Origin: Rhodococcus erythropolis NBRC 15567
Lineage (GTDB): Bacteria; Actinomycetota; Actinomycetes; Mycobacteriales; Mycobacteriaceae
Reading direction: 5' to 3'
Length of the DNA stretch: 64,000 nucleotides
NCBI RefSeq assembly: GCF_001552595.1
Contig: NZ_BCRM01000001.1
Coordinates: forward strand, 124,001 to 188,000
The stretch's first letter is position 1; each line of letters begins with the position of its first letter. The translations under genes and the position numbers were made by a program. This document shows, in pieces, positions 16,739 through 26,189 of the stretch. Below the pieces are notes generated by a model. The model was not told the origin of the DNA and did no database searches. It saw only the letters and a list, made by a program, of their open reading frames with translations.

Positions 16739-18424
16739 CTAGTGACCCACTGCACTAGCGAAAAACCACGCTATGAGTAGCGCTCCCGGATCGACCACTC
16801 CGCGAGCGGCTTCGCCCACATAACTTGCACGTCCGCGGTTCGCGAGCATGGTTTCGGTCGACTCCGCGCCGGCCGCCGCCGCTGCCGCTGCGCTGGCCAG
16901 AGCGGCGTCCCGATCGGCTCCCGAGTTCACGGATTGCTCCAACGACTCGACCGCCGGAACTATCGCGTCGACCATCGTCTTGTCGCCGACGCGTGCGCCG
17001 CCGAGCGAGGTGATGTTGTCGAGCCCCGCCCGTGCTGCAGTCGCGATCGCGCCGAGGTCGAGTTCGGAGTCCGCTGATTCTGCGGCGACGCGGAAGAAAT
17101 GCCGGAACCAGATGCCGAACAACGCGCCGGACGTACCGCCGGCGTGACCGAGGTACGCCTGGGAGACTGCATCGAATATCGTTGCAGTGGAATAGGTGTC
17201 ACGGATCGCCGAGATATCGAGCTGATCCAGTGCGGCCACCATGTTGGTCCCGAAGTCGCCGTCTCCCGCTCGTCGGTCGAGATCGGTCAGGGCAGGTTCC
17301 TGCTCCAGTACCTTCGCGGCCCAGTCCGCAATCCAGCCGCCGACGAAGCTGCTTTCGGCAGTGCGTGAGGTGTCGGGTGTGAATGTGGGACCGAATGATT
17401 CACGCTTGCCCATGCCGCTGTACTCACGTGCCATAGCATTCGGCCAGGCGGGCGCTTTTGTTGGCGCGTCCCATAATTCGAGGATTTCTTTGTTTGTGCG
17501 AACAAGGGTGATGGATGCTCCGGCCATGTTCAATGCAGTGACGAACGTTCCGATCAGCGTCCGCTCGATGTGAATTCCCTGGTCGGCCAGATAATCTCCG
17601 AGTTCGGCGAACAGTAGTTGCAGCTCCATTGGGTGGGTGGCTCCCAGCCCGTTGACGACTGCAATGACGTGATCACCTTCGGCGAGACTCAGGGACTCGA
17701 TGATCGGATCCGTCAGCCGTCGCACCAATTCCGGTGCGGGCAGGGCGTCCACGCGTTCTGTGCCGCGTTCGCCGTGGATGCCGATACCGAGTTCCATCTG
17801 CCCGTCCGGTAGGTCGAACGACGGCTCGTCAGCCCCCGGCAAGGTGCATGGGCGAAGAGCGACGGCCATGCTGCGAGCCGAGTGCGCGACGTGTTGTCCG
17901 ATCCGGGTCACCTCGGCCAGGTCGTCACCGCGGGCGGCCGACGCGCCGCAGACCTTCTCCACCACGATCGTTGCCGCAGTGCCGCGTCGCCCCGGGCCGC
18001 TACCGTCTGCGCGTTCGGTCGCGACGTCGTCGTCGACCAAGACGACGTCCGTGTCGATCTTGTCCTCGCGGAGTAGTTCCCGTGCGATACCGAAATTCAT
18101 CACGTCGCCGGTGTAGTTCTTCACGATGTGCAGGACGCCGCCACCGGCGTCGGCAGCTTTGGATCCTTCATGGATCTGCAGTGCGTTGGGTGAGCTGAAG
18201 ATCAACCCGGGACAGACGGCCGTGAGCATTCCTTCGCCGATGAATCCGGCGTGCATGGGTTCGTGACCCGAGCCGCCGCCGGAGACGAGCGCGACTCGCC
18301 CGCGCGGAAGGGGCTGTGCACGAGTGAGGTATCCGGGATCGGGGTTCCACGCGATGTCGTCGGTGGATGCGATCAACCCGCGGAGTGCGTCGGGAACAAA
18401 TGTCTTTGCGCTGCGCATGAACAT
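16739..18424 (-). CDS. ATP-dependent dihydroxyacetone kinase, DhaK-DhaL fusion
   Basis: About 561 residues, the single-chain form that uses ATP rather than PTS phosphate. The DhaK half (1-330) has the substrate pocket SGGGSGHEPMHAGFIG and the covalent histidine in GIGIHGERG (about residue 217). The DhaL half (about 350-560) has the Mg/ATP-binding DRRAGDGDFGTNM and GGTSGALFG. It phosphorylates dihydroxyacetone to DHAP for glycolysis. The DhaK-DhaL linker is about 20 residues. The start is uncertain among three nearby codons (18427 GTG, 18424 ATG, 18418 ATG), none with a strong ribosome binding site. No glycerol dehydrogenase lies nearby. Confidence 0.92.
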   Translation of the reverse strand: MFMRSAKTFVPDALRGLIASTDDIAWNPDPGYLTRAQPLPRGRVALVSGGGSGHEPMHAGFIGEGMLTAVCPGLIFSSPNALQIHEGSKAADAGGGVLHIVKNYTGDVMNFGIARELLREDKIDTDVVLVDDDVATERADGSGPGRRGTAATIVVEKVCGASAARGDDLAEVTRIGQHVAHSARSMAVALRPCTLPGADEPSFDLPDGQMELGIGIHGERGTERVDALPAPELVRRLTDPIIESLSLAEGDHVIAVVNGLGATHPMELQLLFAELGDYLADQGIHIERTLIGTFVTALNMAGASITLVRTNKEILELWDAPTKAPAWPNAMAREYSGMGKRESFGPTFTPDTSRTAESSFVGGWIADWAAKVLEQEPALTDLDRRAGDGDFGTNMVAALDQLDISAIRDTYSTATIFDAVSQAYLGHAGGTSGALFGIWFRHFFRVAAESADSELDLGAIATAARAGLDNITSLGGARVGDKTMVDAIVPAVESLEQSVNSGADRDAALASAAAAAAAGAESTETMLANRGRASYVGEAARGVVDPGALLIAWFFASAVGH

Positions 18425-18487
18425 CACTTCAGAGTAGGTCTAACGTCGACTTCGGGCACGGATCGTGATCGACGAGAGGTGGACGGC

Positions 18488-19342
18488 GTGAAATTGGGGT
18501 TGGTACTTGCCGGTGGCGGCGTTGCGGGAATCGCCTGGGAAACCGGTTTTCTGTTGGGCGTTCAGGACAAATCGCCGGACGCTGCCGCAGCGCTGCTGGC
18601 AGCGGACGTATTGATCGGCACTTCTGCAGGTTCCACCGTGACTGCTCAGATTGCGGGCGGCGCGACACTTCAGGAGCTTTTCGACGCACAAACGGCCGCT
18701 GCGACCGGTGAGATCGATCCGGAGGTAGATGTCGAGGTCCTCGGTCAGATGTTCGTCGACGCGATCGCGGGCTCCGCGGATCGGTCCGAACAACTTCGTG
18801 CGCTCGGCGAGGCAGCGATGGCCGCCGACACCGTCGAACCCGCCGTGCGTCGTGCGGTCATCGAGGCAAGGCTGCCCAATCGGTTGTGGCCCGAGCGGGA
18901 GTTGCGCATCCCGGCGATCAACGCACAAACCGGTGAGTTGAGGGTGTTCGGCAGTGCTGACGGCGTAGACCTGATCGACGCAGTTGGAGCGAGTTGCGCC
19001 GTACCAGGGGTGTGGCCGGTGGTCACGATCGACGGCGACCGGTACATGGACGGCGGAATGGCAAGTGGCTCGAATGTTCATTTGGCTGCCGACTGCGATG
19101 TGGTCGTGGTTCTTTCACCTGCTGCCGATCCCGCCCCGAATCTGCTGGGCGGCAGTCTACGAGAGGAAATCGACGCGATGACGCAGTCACGGGTACTGGC
19201 GATCTTCGCCGACGACGCCGTCGTGGAAGCGATCGGAACCAACTCCCTCTCGCCGGCGACAAGGCGCCCGGCAGCTGAACTGGGACGCGAACAGGGTCGC
19301 CGAACAGCTGACGAGATCGCTGCGTTTCTGGTGACGGCATGA
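18488..19342 (+). CDS. Patatin-like phospholipase/acyl hydrolase
   Basis: 284 residues. The glycine-rich oxyanion loop (LVLAGGGVAGIAW), the serine elbow GTSAG (nucleophile Ser about 40) and the catalytic Asp in the DGG motif (RYMDGGMASGSN) are intact, so a Ser-Asp dyad lipid hydrolase is predicted. The GTG is chosen because the protein then starts directly at VKLGLVLAGGG and has GAGAGGTGG upstream; the open frame extends further but without patatin sequence. The stop overlaps the start of the following LLM oxidoreductase gene (ATGA), so both are translated together. Substrate unknown. Confidence 0.9.
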   Translation: MKLGLVLAGGGVAGIAWETGFLLGVQDKSPDAAAALLAADVLIGTSAGSTVTAQIAGGATLQELFDAQTAAATGEIDPEVDVEVLGQMFVDAIAGSADRSEQLRALGEAAMAADTVEPAVRRAVIEARLPNRLWPERELRIPAINAQTGELRVFGSADGVDLIDAVGASCAVPGVWPVVTIDGDRYMDGGMASGSNVHLAADCDVVVVLSPAADPAPNLLGGSLREEIDAMTQSRVLAIFADDAVVEAIGTNSLSPATRRPAAELGREQGRRTADEIAAFLVTA

Positions 19343-20193
19343 GCGCCGCACGGATTGCCGTGGTCCTGCGCCCGGAGCAATCCCCTGAAGATCTGGTTCG
19401 GCATGCGGGGTATGCCGACGAAGTTGGTATCGATGAGGTCTGGCTGTGGGAGGACTGCTTCTTCGGTGGAGGAATAGCCACTGCTGCAACTGTATTGGCC
19501 GAAACCACGCGCCTGGGAGTGGCGATCGGTGTGCTGCCGACGCCGATGCGCAACACCGCGATCACGGCGATGGAGATTTCGGCGCTGGCCAGAGTTCATC
19601 CGGATCGACTGCGGGTTGGCTTCGGCCACGGTGTTCAGAGTTGGATGCGGCAGATCGGCGCCAAGGTCGAATCGCCGTTGACCCTCCTCCGAGAGCAGTT
19701 CGGAGCACTCGAGCGGTTACTGCGCGGTGAGTCGGTGACGGTATCCGGTCGATACGTGAATCTCGCGGACGTCAAGCTGGCGTGGCCGCCCGAGAAGGTG
19801 CCGCAGTTGCTCGTCGGTGCCACGGGGCCAAAGACTTTGGCGCTCAGTGGTGAGCTGGCGCAGGGCACCGTGCTCTCGGGTGGGACGACCCCGGAAGGCG
19901 TCCGCCGGGCGATCGCTCATATCGGAGCGCAGGATCTCGAGGTGGTCGTTTACGTCATCTGTGCATTTGGTTCCAGCGGTCGTGAGCGCGCCCTTGCCGA
20001 GGCCGCAGCGTCAGGGTGCGAGTCGCCGGAGGAAGCGATTGCCGTGGGGACCGCGGCCGACGTTGCGGCCGCAGCACTGCGATGGGTGGACGCGGGTGCA
20101 ACCACCGTGGTGCTCCAACCGACCGTTGACGAGCCGGACGTCCGCGAGTTCATTCGCCTTGTCGCGCAGGAGGTACAACCGCTGATGGTGTAG
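19339..20193 (+). CDS. LLM class (luciferase-like) F420/FMN-dependent oxidoreductase
   Basis: 284 residues with the bacterial luciferase-like barrel: IAVVLRPEQSPEDLVRHAGY at the start, VWLWEDCFFGGG, the VLPTPMRN segment, RVGFGHGVQSWMRQ, and the later VGATGPKTLALSGELAQGTVLSGG typical of F420-dependent mycobacterial-type enzymes. Whether F420 or FMN is used cannot be decided here; actinobacterial members mostly use F420. It is translationally coupled to the patatin gene. Only 1 bp separates its end from the convergent threonine aldolase gene. Confidence 0.9.
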   Translation: MSAARIAVVLRPEQSPEDLVRHAGYADEVGIDEVWLWEDCFFGGGIATAATVLAETTRLGVAIGVLPTPMRNTAITAMEISALARVHPDRLRVGFGHGVQSWMRQIGAKVESPLTLLREQFGALERLLRGESVTVSGRYVNLADVKLAWPPEKVPQLLVGATGPKTLALSGELAQGTVLSGGTTPEGVRRAIAHIGAQDLEVVVYVICAFGSSGRERALAEAAASGCESPEEAIAVGTAADVAAAALRWVDAGATTVVLQPTVDEPDVREFIRLVAQEVQPLMV

Positions 20194-20194
20194 C

Positions 20195-21205
20195 TCAGGC
20201 GGCTAGTCGGGACAGAACTTCGTCGATGTCGGCAGTGCTCACGTCTCGATGTGTCACGAACCGAACCTTCCCGGCGACGGTGACTGCACCGACGTCGACA
20301 GCGGCGAGCTGAGCAACGGTGGCCGACGGATCGGCTGTGGCGGCGAGAACGATGTTGGTTGCGGGTTCGTCGACAGCCCAACCGCGTTCACGAAGGCCCG
20401 ACGCCAGGCGTTGCGCATTGTCGTGATCGTCGGACAGGCGAGCTTGTGAGCGAAGCGCGACGATGCCGGCTGCGGCAAGCACCCCGCCCTGACGAACGCC
20501 GCCGCCGAGCATCTTGCGGATCCTTCGGGCTTCGGTGATCAATTCAGGTGATGCGGCCAGAATCGAGCCGACCGGCGCACCGAGTCCCTTGCTCAGGCAC
20601 ACCTGGACGGTATCGGCGCCGGAAGTCAGTTCGGTGGGCGAAACATCGAGTGCAGCAGCGGCATTCCAGAGGCGGGCGCCGTCGAGGTGAATCTTCAAGC
20701 CGCGTGATCGCGCTGCGTCGACCAGTTTCGTCCACTCCGTCGGATTCATGACAGCGCCGCCGGCGAAATTGTGGGTGTTCTCGAGACAGAGCAGCGTGGT
20801 GTTCAACGTGAAGTACGGGCCGGGGGAGCCCGCCGCCTTCACGACGGTCTCGGGACTGGGACGTCCGGGTCCGCCGTCGTGCGGCAGCGCCATCGGCATT
20901 CCCTGTGCGAGCCAAGCAGCGGTGCCCAACTCTGACCCCAAGACGTGAGAGTGTTCCGGTGCGAGGAACTGATCGCCGCGGCGAAGGTGCAGCATCAGCG
21001 CAATCAGGTTGCCCATCGATCCGCTCGGTACCCACAAGGCCGCCGGAAAGCCCAGAGTATGTGCGACCTCTTCCTCGAGCGCCGCCATGGTCGGGTCGTG
21101 ATCGAGGACGTCGTCACCGACCTCGGCGTCAGCCATCGCCTTCCGCATCTCCGCATCAGGCTTGGTGACGGTGTCCGAGCGTAGGTCGATGTACGACGAA
21201 GTCAT
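20195..21205 (-). CDS. Low-specificity L-threonine aldolase (PLP)
   Basis: 336 residues, fold type I PLP enzyme. The family start IDLRSDTVTKPDAEMRKAM, the GDDVLDHDPT segment, the PLP-contacting HLDGARLWNAA, and the Schiff-base lysine in VQVCLSKGLGAPVGS (about 205) are all present. It cleaves threonine or allo-threonine to glycine and acetaldehyde. It stands alone; its promoter should lie in the gene-free stretch to its right. Confidence 0.93.
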   Translation of the reverse strand: MTSSYIDLRSDTVTKPDAEMRKAMADAEVGDDVLDHDPTMAALEEEVAHTLGFPAALWVPSGSMGNLIALMLHLRRGDQFLAPEHSHVLGSELGTAAWLAQGMPMALPHDGGPGRPSPETVVKAAGSPGPYFTLNTTLLCLENTHNFAGGAVMNPTEWTKLVDAARSRGLKIHLDGARLWNAAAALDVSPTELTSGADTVQVCLSKGLGAPVGSILAASPELITEARRIRKMLGGGVRQGGVLAAAGIVALRSQARLSDDHDNAQRLASGLRERGWAVDEPATNIVLAATADPSATVAQLAAVDVGAVTVAGKVRFVTHRDVSTADIDEVLSRLAA

Positions 21206-21584
21206 GGCTCATTCGATCAAGCCGCGTGTTCCGGCGTCAAACCGCGGCCTTTGCTGGACGGCTATTCCGGCCTGATAAATCAATATCGCTGAGGATGCCT
21301 TCCGTGTGATGATGGGCGCCGGCAATCGTCGGTGAAGAGAACAAGAAGTGGAAGGGACAGGCATGCGCGACTCGAAGCAAGCGTTGCACCTGCGCGGGCA
21401 CTCACCCCGCGGCAGTTCCCTTCCTGCATTCGGGGAACAGAGTGGCGCTGGATATATGCCGTTCCCCGTTTCTTGCATTTGCTCCTGACCCGTCTTCACG
21501 TCCAGGAGTTCCACTCCTCGACATGAACTGAGACGTCTCATGCGGAACCCGAACCGCGCATCTACCGCCGCTTCTCACAGTTGG
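21206..21584. other. Gene-free divergent region
   Basis: About 380 bp between the divergent threonine aldolase and HNH genes. It must hold both promoters. I see no convincing coding sequence, strong hairpin or repeat. Confidence 0.5.
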
Positions 21585-22079
21585 ATGAACCGGTCCGTCC
21601 GGGTACTCAACGCAACGTACGAGTACCTCGGTGAAGTGAGCGCCGATCGTGCGATCGTCCTGATCGCCACAGGTTCCGCGCAGTCCACCGAAGACGTGAT
21701 CCCGATACTTCCGGTGCGCTCCAAGCACGTCGAGATCCCACTGCCTCGGACGATCCTGCTTGCCGAGTACGTGTATGTCGCCCACCGGGTTACGGTCACC
21801 GATTCCAGCCGAGCGACCTTCGCCGGCATCTTCGACCGGGACGGTCGTCAATGTGCGTACTGCGCCGCCAGAGCAACGACCATCGACCACGTCCAGCCGC
21901 GAAGCCGCAACGGGCCCAACACGTGGGGGAATCTGGTGGCGTGCTGCAGTTCCTGCAATCAGCGCAAAGCGGATCGCACACCGGCTGAGGCCGGCATGCG
22001 GCTGCTGTGGGAACCGAAGGCACCTCGACGCATCGAGAAAGTGCAGCAGAAGATCTGGCGTGAATTGAGTCGGACGTGA
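21585..22079 (+). CDS. HNH endonuclease
   Basis: 164 residues from the ATG before NRSVRVLNATYEYLG, the family's usual start; a further ATG 45 bp upstream adds sequence without family features. The C-terminal HNH domain has RQCAYCAARATTIDHVQP, then NTWGNLVACCSSCNQRKADR: two CxxC zinc pairs and the D-H...N...K pattern. This is the widespread stand-alone actinobacterial HNH protein of unknown role. The small WhiB gene follows 19 bp downstream, so they may be cotranscribed. Confidence 0.88.
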   Translation: MNRSVRVLNATYEYLGEVSADRAIVLIATGSAQSTEDVIPILPVRSKHVEIPLPRTILLAEYVYVAHRVTVTDSSRATFAGIFDRDGRQCAYCAARATTIDHVQPRSRNGPNTWGNLVACCSSCNQRKADRTPAEAGMRLLWEPKAPRRIEKVQQKIWRELSRT

Positions 22080-22098
22080 CGGTCCAAAGGAGTAAGTG

Positions 22099-22356
22099 AT
22101 GTGCGCTGACGAAATCTCGAATCTGGCTGAGCTTCTGCCGATCTCGGACGACCGAACCTGGTGGCAGGCGGAATGTCGAGGAGACCCCGAGCCGGACCGC
22201 TGGTTTCCCTTTCCGTCCGAGGGATACGACTACGCGACCGACGTGTGCAACAGGTGCCCGATTGCGGAATCGTGTCGTGAATTCGCCTCTGCCACTGGTC
22301 AGACCGGAATCTGGGGTGGAGTGAAGTTCGAGCAGGGCAGGATCGTCGCGGCGTGA
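22099..22356 (+). CDS. WhiB-like iron-sulfur transcriptional regulator
   Basis: 85 residues. The four cluster cysteines are visible: Cys in QAECRGD, then VCNRCPIAESC (C-x2-C-x5-C). The turn motif GIWGGV follows, then a short basic end. The FPFPSEGYD and DYATDVC spacing fits the Wbl family. AAAGGAG six bases upstream fixes the ATG. Wbl proteins bind a 4Fe-4S cluster and usually act with the principal sigma factor. Which Wbl class this is cannot be settled by eye. Confidence 0.93.
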   Translation: MCADEISNLAELLPISDDRTWWQAECRGDPEPDRWFPFPSEGYDYATDVCNRCPIAESCREFASATGQTGIWGGVKFEQGRIVAA

Positions 22357-22360
22357 GGGA

Positions 22361-23782
22361 TCAGATTCCCGGCTCCGCGGCGATCGTACCGGCCGATACC
22401 GCCCGGCACAGAGCGTCGTGGTCACGTTCGGTTTGATCGGCGTAGAGCCGAGCAAACCGGGTGAGGGCGGTGTCGACCGTGTCCGAGGTTCCCAGGTAAC
22501 CGGAAATCAGTGACGCGCCACTGGTTCGTGCATGTCCCTTGGCCAGTAGGCGACCGCAGATCGCGACATAATCGGTCAAGGCTGCTGCATCGATATTGTT
22601 CAGGTCCACAGAACCTTTCATGTTCCGGAACTGACGGACGTAGTACTGGCGGTCGTCCACGGTGCACCACCCGAGCAGTGGATCGCTGACTGTCTGGAGA
22701 GCCTGCTGGTATTCCGCGACGCGTCGTCCCTGATGGTCGTGCCAGGCCGAGTCGCCGTGCACGAAGGGGGCGACGACGGATCGGCGAGCCTGCTTGAGCT
22801 GCAAGAAGATGACGTCGTCCGGGATGCTCCCTTCGCACAGGGCGACATACGCACGCAGAGCGACGCTTCCGACTCCGACAACCCGGTGCGCAACGTCGAT
22901 GACGTTGTATCCCGAGACGACTCGGCGCCAGTGTGGTGCAAGGGTTTCGAGATACTCGTCCAGACCCTCCAGGAGGAAGTCGGTGTCCTGCGGCGTGAGT
23001 CGTGTTGTGAGCGGCGGGTTTTCGACCAACTGGCGCCGTCCGTGATCCTCGACAGTGAACCGGGGTACCGCGTGATCGCTCGTACGCCGTCGTGCGCGCT
23101 CCGCGGCGCGGCGGATCTCGGCCAGCAACCCGGGATCAGTGACGTGGTCGGTGAGTCCGTCGAGATCGACCCGGTCGAAGGAGCGATCGAACAGTGGACG
23201 CTCGGACAGCTTTGCCAAGTGGAGGCGATATGCGGACACACACGAGGTTGTCGCTGTTTCGCATTGAGCTTCGGTGAGACCGTTCTGCCGCCCGGCCACC
23301 CAGATGCTCGCAGCCAACCTTCTCAGGTCCCATTCCCAGGGGCCCGGATGTGCTTCGTCGAAATCGTTGAGGTCTATGACAAGTTCGCGTTCCGGGGACC
23401 CGTAGAACCCGAAGTTTCCGACGTGCGCATCCCCGCAGATGACGGGAGTGATGCCGGTGGACGGGAGCTGCGCCATGTCCTCTGCCATCAAGCCGGCGGT
23501 ACCGCGCAGGAAACCGTACGGTGAAGCGACCATGCGTCCCACACGAATCGGAACCAACCAGTCGAGTCTTCCCTCGTGTGCCGTGTTGACCTGATCGACC
23601 GGATCGCGTCGGTTGGGCGGGGGCGTCCAATCACCAAGCGACGATCGTGCTACTCGCTTGCGCAGGCCCTTCCCGATTTTGCGACGCTCACTGCGGGGCG
23701 TCTGACGCGCTCGCAAAGTCGCCCTGCCGTCCGGTTCGTTCTCGAGAGCCAGCTGGCCGGCAGGCCTGTTCACCGGGTCCAT
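22361..23782 (-). CDS. DUF2252 family protein
   Basis: 473 residues. Family signatures seen are MVASPYGFLRGTAGLMAEDM, ICGDAHVGNFGFYGSPE, DLNDFDEAHPGPWEWDLRRLA and VVGVGSVALRAYVALCEG. The GDxHxxNF and DFD motifs recall aminoglycoside-phosphotransferase/protein-kinase-like catalytic loops, so a phosphotransfer activity is possible, but no function is established. It is convergent with the WhiB gene, only 4 bp apart, and ends without a clear terminator. Confidence 0.9.
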   Translation of the reverse strand: MDPVNRPAGQLALENEPDGRATLRARQTPRSERRKIGKGLRKRVARSSLGDWTPPPNRRDPVDQVNTAHEGRLDWLVPIRVGRMVASPYGFLRGTAGLMAEDMAQLPSTGITPVICGDAHVGNFGFYGSPERELVIDLNDFDEAHPGPWEWDLRRLAASIWVAGRQNGLTEAQCETATTSCVSAYRLHLAKLSERPLFDRSFDRVDLDGLTDHVTDPGLLAEIRRAAERARRRTSDHAVPRFTVEDHGRRQLVENPPLTTRLTPQDTDFLLEGLDEYLETLAPHWRRVVSGYNVIDVAHRVVGVGSVALRAYVALCEGSIPDDVIFLQLKQARRSVVAPFVHGDSAWHDHQGRRVAEYQQALQTVSDPLLGWCTVDDRQYYVRQFRNMKGSVDLNNIDAAALTDYVAICGRLLAKGHARTSGASLISGYLGTSDTVDTALTRFARLYADQTERDHDALCRAVSAGTIAAEPGI

Positions 23783-23862
23783 GTCGGGCTCTCTTTCGTC
23801 GGGCGTGCGAAACTCGCGCTCGATCCTATGCCCGCTGGATTGCGCGCCGCGCGACGAGTTCC

Positions 23863-24186
23863 TTAACTACCCGCCTGGGCAATCAACTCGACAGCGCGGT
23901 CGGCGCACAGTTCCGGGTCCGGCATTCTCCCGATACCGAGGCATTCGACAACGGCGAACGACGTATCCGGTGTCGTTTCCACGCCGAGCGCCCACCCGAA
24001 GTAGTGATTCCAGGCGAGTACGGCTCGGTGGCCACTGTGCTGCGGAATCTCGCTGCCCAGAACGAGTACTGCGTCGAACGCGGGGCCGTCGCACCAGATG
24101 ACCGATTCGGCGAAGGTGGAGCTGGCGACGGCGACTACGTACCTGTGACAAGTCGATTCACTCGGAATGGCGATGTGTGCACGCAT
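23863..24186 (-). CDS. Small actinobacterial protein of unknown function
   Basis: 107 residues, preceded by a very good ribosome binding site (GGAGGAG). It is soluble, with segments such as VVAVASSTFAESVIWCDG, AVLAWNHYFGWALGV and LCADRAVELIAQAG. No family is recognised with confidence. It lies between two minus-strand genes (69 bp after the FAD oxidoreductase). Confidence 0.7.
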   Translation of the reverse strand: MRAHIAIPSESTCHRYVVAVASSTFAESVIWCDGPAFDAVLVLGSEIPQHSGHRAVLAWNHYFGWALGVETTPDTSFAVVECLGIGRMPDPELCADRAVELIAQAGS

Positions 24187-24255
24187 GGTCGCTCCTCCGG
24201 CTCGGTTGCGATCGGAGGGTTCCCCGTTGCCGGCGCCGAAAAAACGCTTGGCAGA

Positions 24256-25536
24256 TTACGTCCCGGCCACAGATCTACGACGCAGACGGTGTCTGAGATG
24301 TTTTTGTGCTGCCCGCGCGACCGAGCGAGTCGAGAGATACTGCTCGGCGGGTATCAACCGGGAACCGAACAAGTAGAACCTTTGGGCTTCGTCGTGGTCG
24401 TGTGTGGCCGCGGAGATGAGCAGACGTTCGATCGCGGTGAACTTTCGCCCACCGGCGTAACCGCTCATGTAATCGATGTGTTTCGTCATACTCGCTCTGG
24501 CACTGCGGTATTCGGCCAAGGCAGCGTTCACGTTCCGATGCGAGTCGAGTGTGTGTGAGGTCGTCTCCGTCAGCATTTGGGCGGTCGCGTCGACCAGCAT
24601 CTGAGCGGTCTCCAGTGCCCACGAGCATCCGATGCCCCATAACGGGTCGTTGGTTGCCGCGGCGTCGCCGATGAGTGCGAACCCGTTACCTACCGGGTCG
24701 GTGAGGATTGTGGAGAAGTGTTTGGTACCAACGATCTTCCCGACGATGTGCTCTCGGCGAACGGGCGGAGCGCCGGGTAATGCGTTGGCGTACGCGAGGA
24801 AAGCAGTAGACAGGTCGTCAGTGAACGGGCCGAGCTTGTCGAGGGCAGGGAAGACGACCAGCACGCTGATTCCGCCGTCGTTGGGGAGCAGATAGGCGAC
24901 GTCGGGATCCATGAACCACGACAATGAAGATTCTCCGTCGGGTCGTTCGAGTCCGGAGAGTTGAGCGAAGTAGCTGAAGCGCCCGTTGGACGCACTCACC
25001 GAGTCGCAACGCGCGGATCGTGCGACGGTCGAATCCTTGCCGTCTGCTCCGACGGTCAATCGTGCTTCGACAGTGAAGGCCGAACCCTGCTCGGTGCCGT
25101 AGACGCCTGCAGTAGTGCCGTTCTTCGTCAGTAGTCCGGAAACACGATGTCCGAGAAGAAGGTCGACGTTCTGGTAGTCGTTCGCGAGTTGGCGCAGGAG
25201 GGGGTCGAGAGTTTCCCTTCGGACGTTGAATCCAGGCGGCGGTGAGTTCTCCGCAGCATCAGGGGTGATCATTCCCCACGGGGTCCAGAATTTCGGAACG
25301 GTTTCCACCATTCCCAGGGCGAGCAGTTTTTCCGTGGCGCCGAGTCGTTGCAAGATCGGGGCACCGCAGGGTTGTAGGTGGTGAGTGCACAGGACTTTGT
25401 GCGCCCGGATGTCGGAGCGAGCGTCGAGAAGCGCTATCCGCAGACCTTGCTGGGCGTACATGATTGCGGCCGCGCATCCCGCGATGCTCGCGCCGACAAT
25501 TACAACGTCATAGTTTTCCCGTGCCTTCGAAGTCAC
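24256..25536 (-). CDS. FAD-dependent oxidoreductase, geranylgeranyl-reductase/PHBH-like fold
   Basis: 426 residues from a GTG. The N-terminal FAD motif is VVIVGASIAGCAAAIMYAQQG, a mid-protein DG motif is LTVGADGKDSTVARSA, and the C-terminal FAD motif is FALIGDAAATNDPLWGIGC. GIGC replaces the G-N/M-G region of hydroxylases and is closer to halogenase or lipid reductase relatives. The His pair in VLCTHHLQPCG is also typical of that subgroup. Substrate unknown: hydroxylation or double-bond reduction are both possible. The upstream 45 bp are very AT-rich. Confidence 0.82.
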   Translation of the reverse strand: MTSKARENYDVVIVGASIAGCAAAIMYAQQGLRIALLDARSDIRAHKVLCTHHLQPCGAPILQRLGATEKLLALGMVETVPKFWTPWGMITPDAAENSPPPGFNVRRETLDPLLRQLANDYQNVDLLLGHRVSGLLTKNGTTAGVYGTEQGSAFTVEARLTVGADGKDSTVARSARCDSVSASNGRFSYFAQLSGLERPDGESSLSWFMDPDVAYLLPNDGGISVLVVFPALDKLGPFTDDLSTAFLAYANALPGAPPVRREHIVGKIVGTKHFSTILTDPVGNGFALIGDAAATNDPLWGIGCSWALETAQMLVDATAQMLTETTSHTLDSHRNVNAALAEYRSARASMTKHIDYMSGYAGGRKFTAIERLLISAATHDHDEAQRFYLFGSRLIPAEQYLSTRSVARAAQKHLRHRLRRRSVAGT

Positions 25537-25581
25537 TCGATCAGTTTAATGCATAAGGTTATAACTTAAATTTGACTGGAT

Positions 25582-26133
25582 TTAGTCATCGTGTTCGGGC
25601 GTTAAGTCCCGAACCGCGGCCCGGATGGACTGTTCACGAAGCTCGTTCTCTCTGCGCAGTTCACGACGCCGACGACCGGCCTCGAATCGCTGCCTCGCGA
25701 TTGTTCCGGTCGGCCGCAGTTGGGGTACCTCGGCCGGTTTTCCGTCGCTGCCCATTGCGACCATCGTGAAGTAGCAACTATTGGTGTGTCGAGATTTTCC
25801 GAGAAGAATGTCTTCGGTTTCGACGCGTATCCCGATTTCCATCGAGGTGCGCCCGGTGTAATTGACCGAAGCGCTGAACGTGACGAGTTCTCCGACATGC
25901 ACCGGTTCGCGGAACACCACACGATCCACCGACAGGGTCACGACGTACGTCTGGGCGTATCGACTCGCGCACGCATAGGCGACCTGGTCGAGAAACTTCA
26001 GAATCGTTCCGCCGTGAACGTTGCCCGAGAAATTGGACATGTCCGGCGTCATGAGGACGGTCATGGACAACGTTTGTTTCGATGCTTGCTGCGATGCTTG
26101 CTTCAATTCGGGCAGGGAGTTCGATTCGGACAT
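25582..26133 (-). CDS. Acyl-CoA thioesterase (hotdog fold)
   Basis: 183 residues. A single hotdog domain of the YciA/cytosolic acyl-CoA hydrolase type: MTPDMSNFSGNVHGGTILKF with the active-site Asn/His-Gly-Gly loop, DQVAYACASRYA, VDRVVFREPVHVGELV, and NSCYFTMVAM. It hydrolyses acyl-CoA to free acid and CoA. The charged C-terminal tail (RQRFEAGRRRRELRRENEL) probably forms a helix. It stands between the FAD oxidoreductase and the methyltransferase, all on one strand. Confidence 0.9.
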   Translation of the reverse strand: MSESNSLPELKQASQQASKQTLSMTVLMTPDMSNFSGNVHGGTILKFLDQVAYACASRYAQTYVVTLSVDRVVFREPVHVGELVTFSASVNYTGRTSMEIGIRVETEDILLGKSRHTNSCYFTMVAMGSDGKPAEVPQLRPTGTIARQRFEAGRRRRELRRENELREQSIRAAVRDLTPEHDD

Positions 26134-26189
26134 CGAGCGGGCCTCTTCGGGTCGGTGGACGGTGAAGAGACCGTATCCGGCAAAGAGGG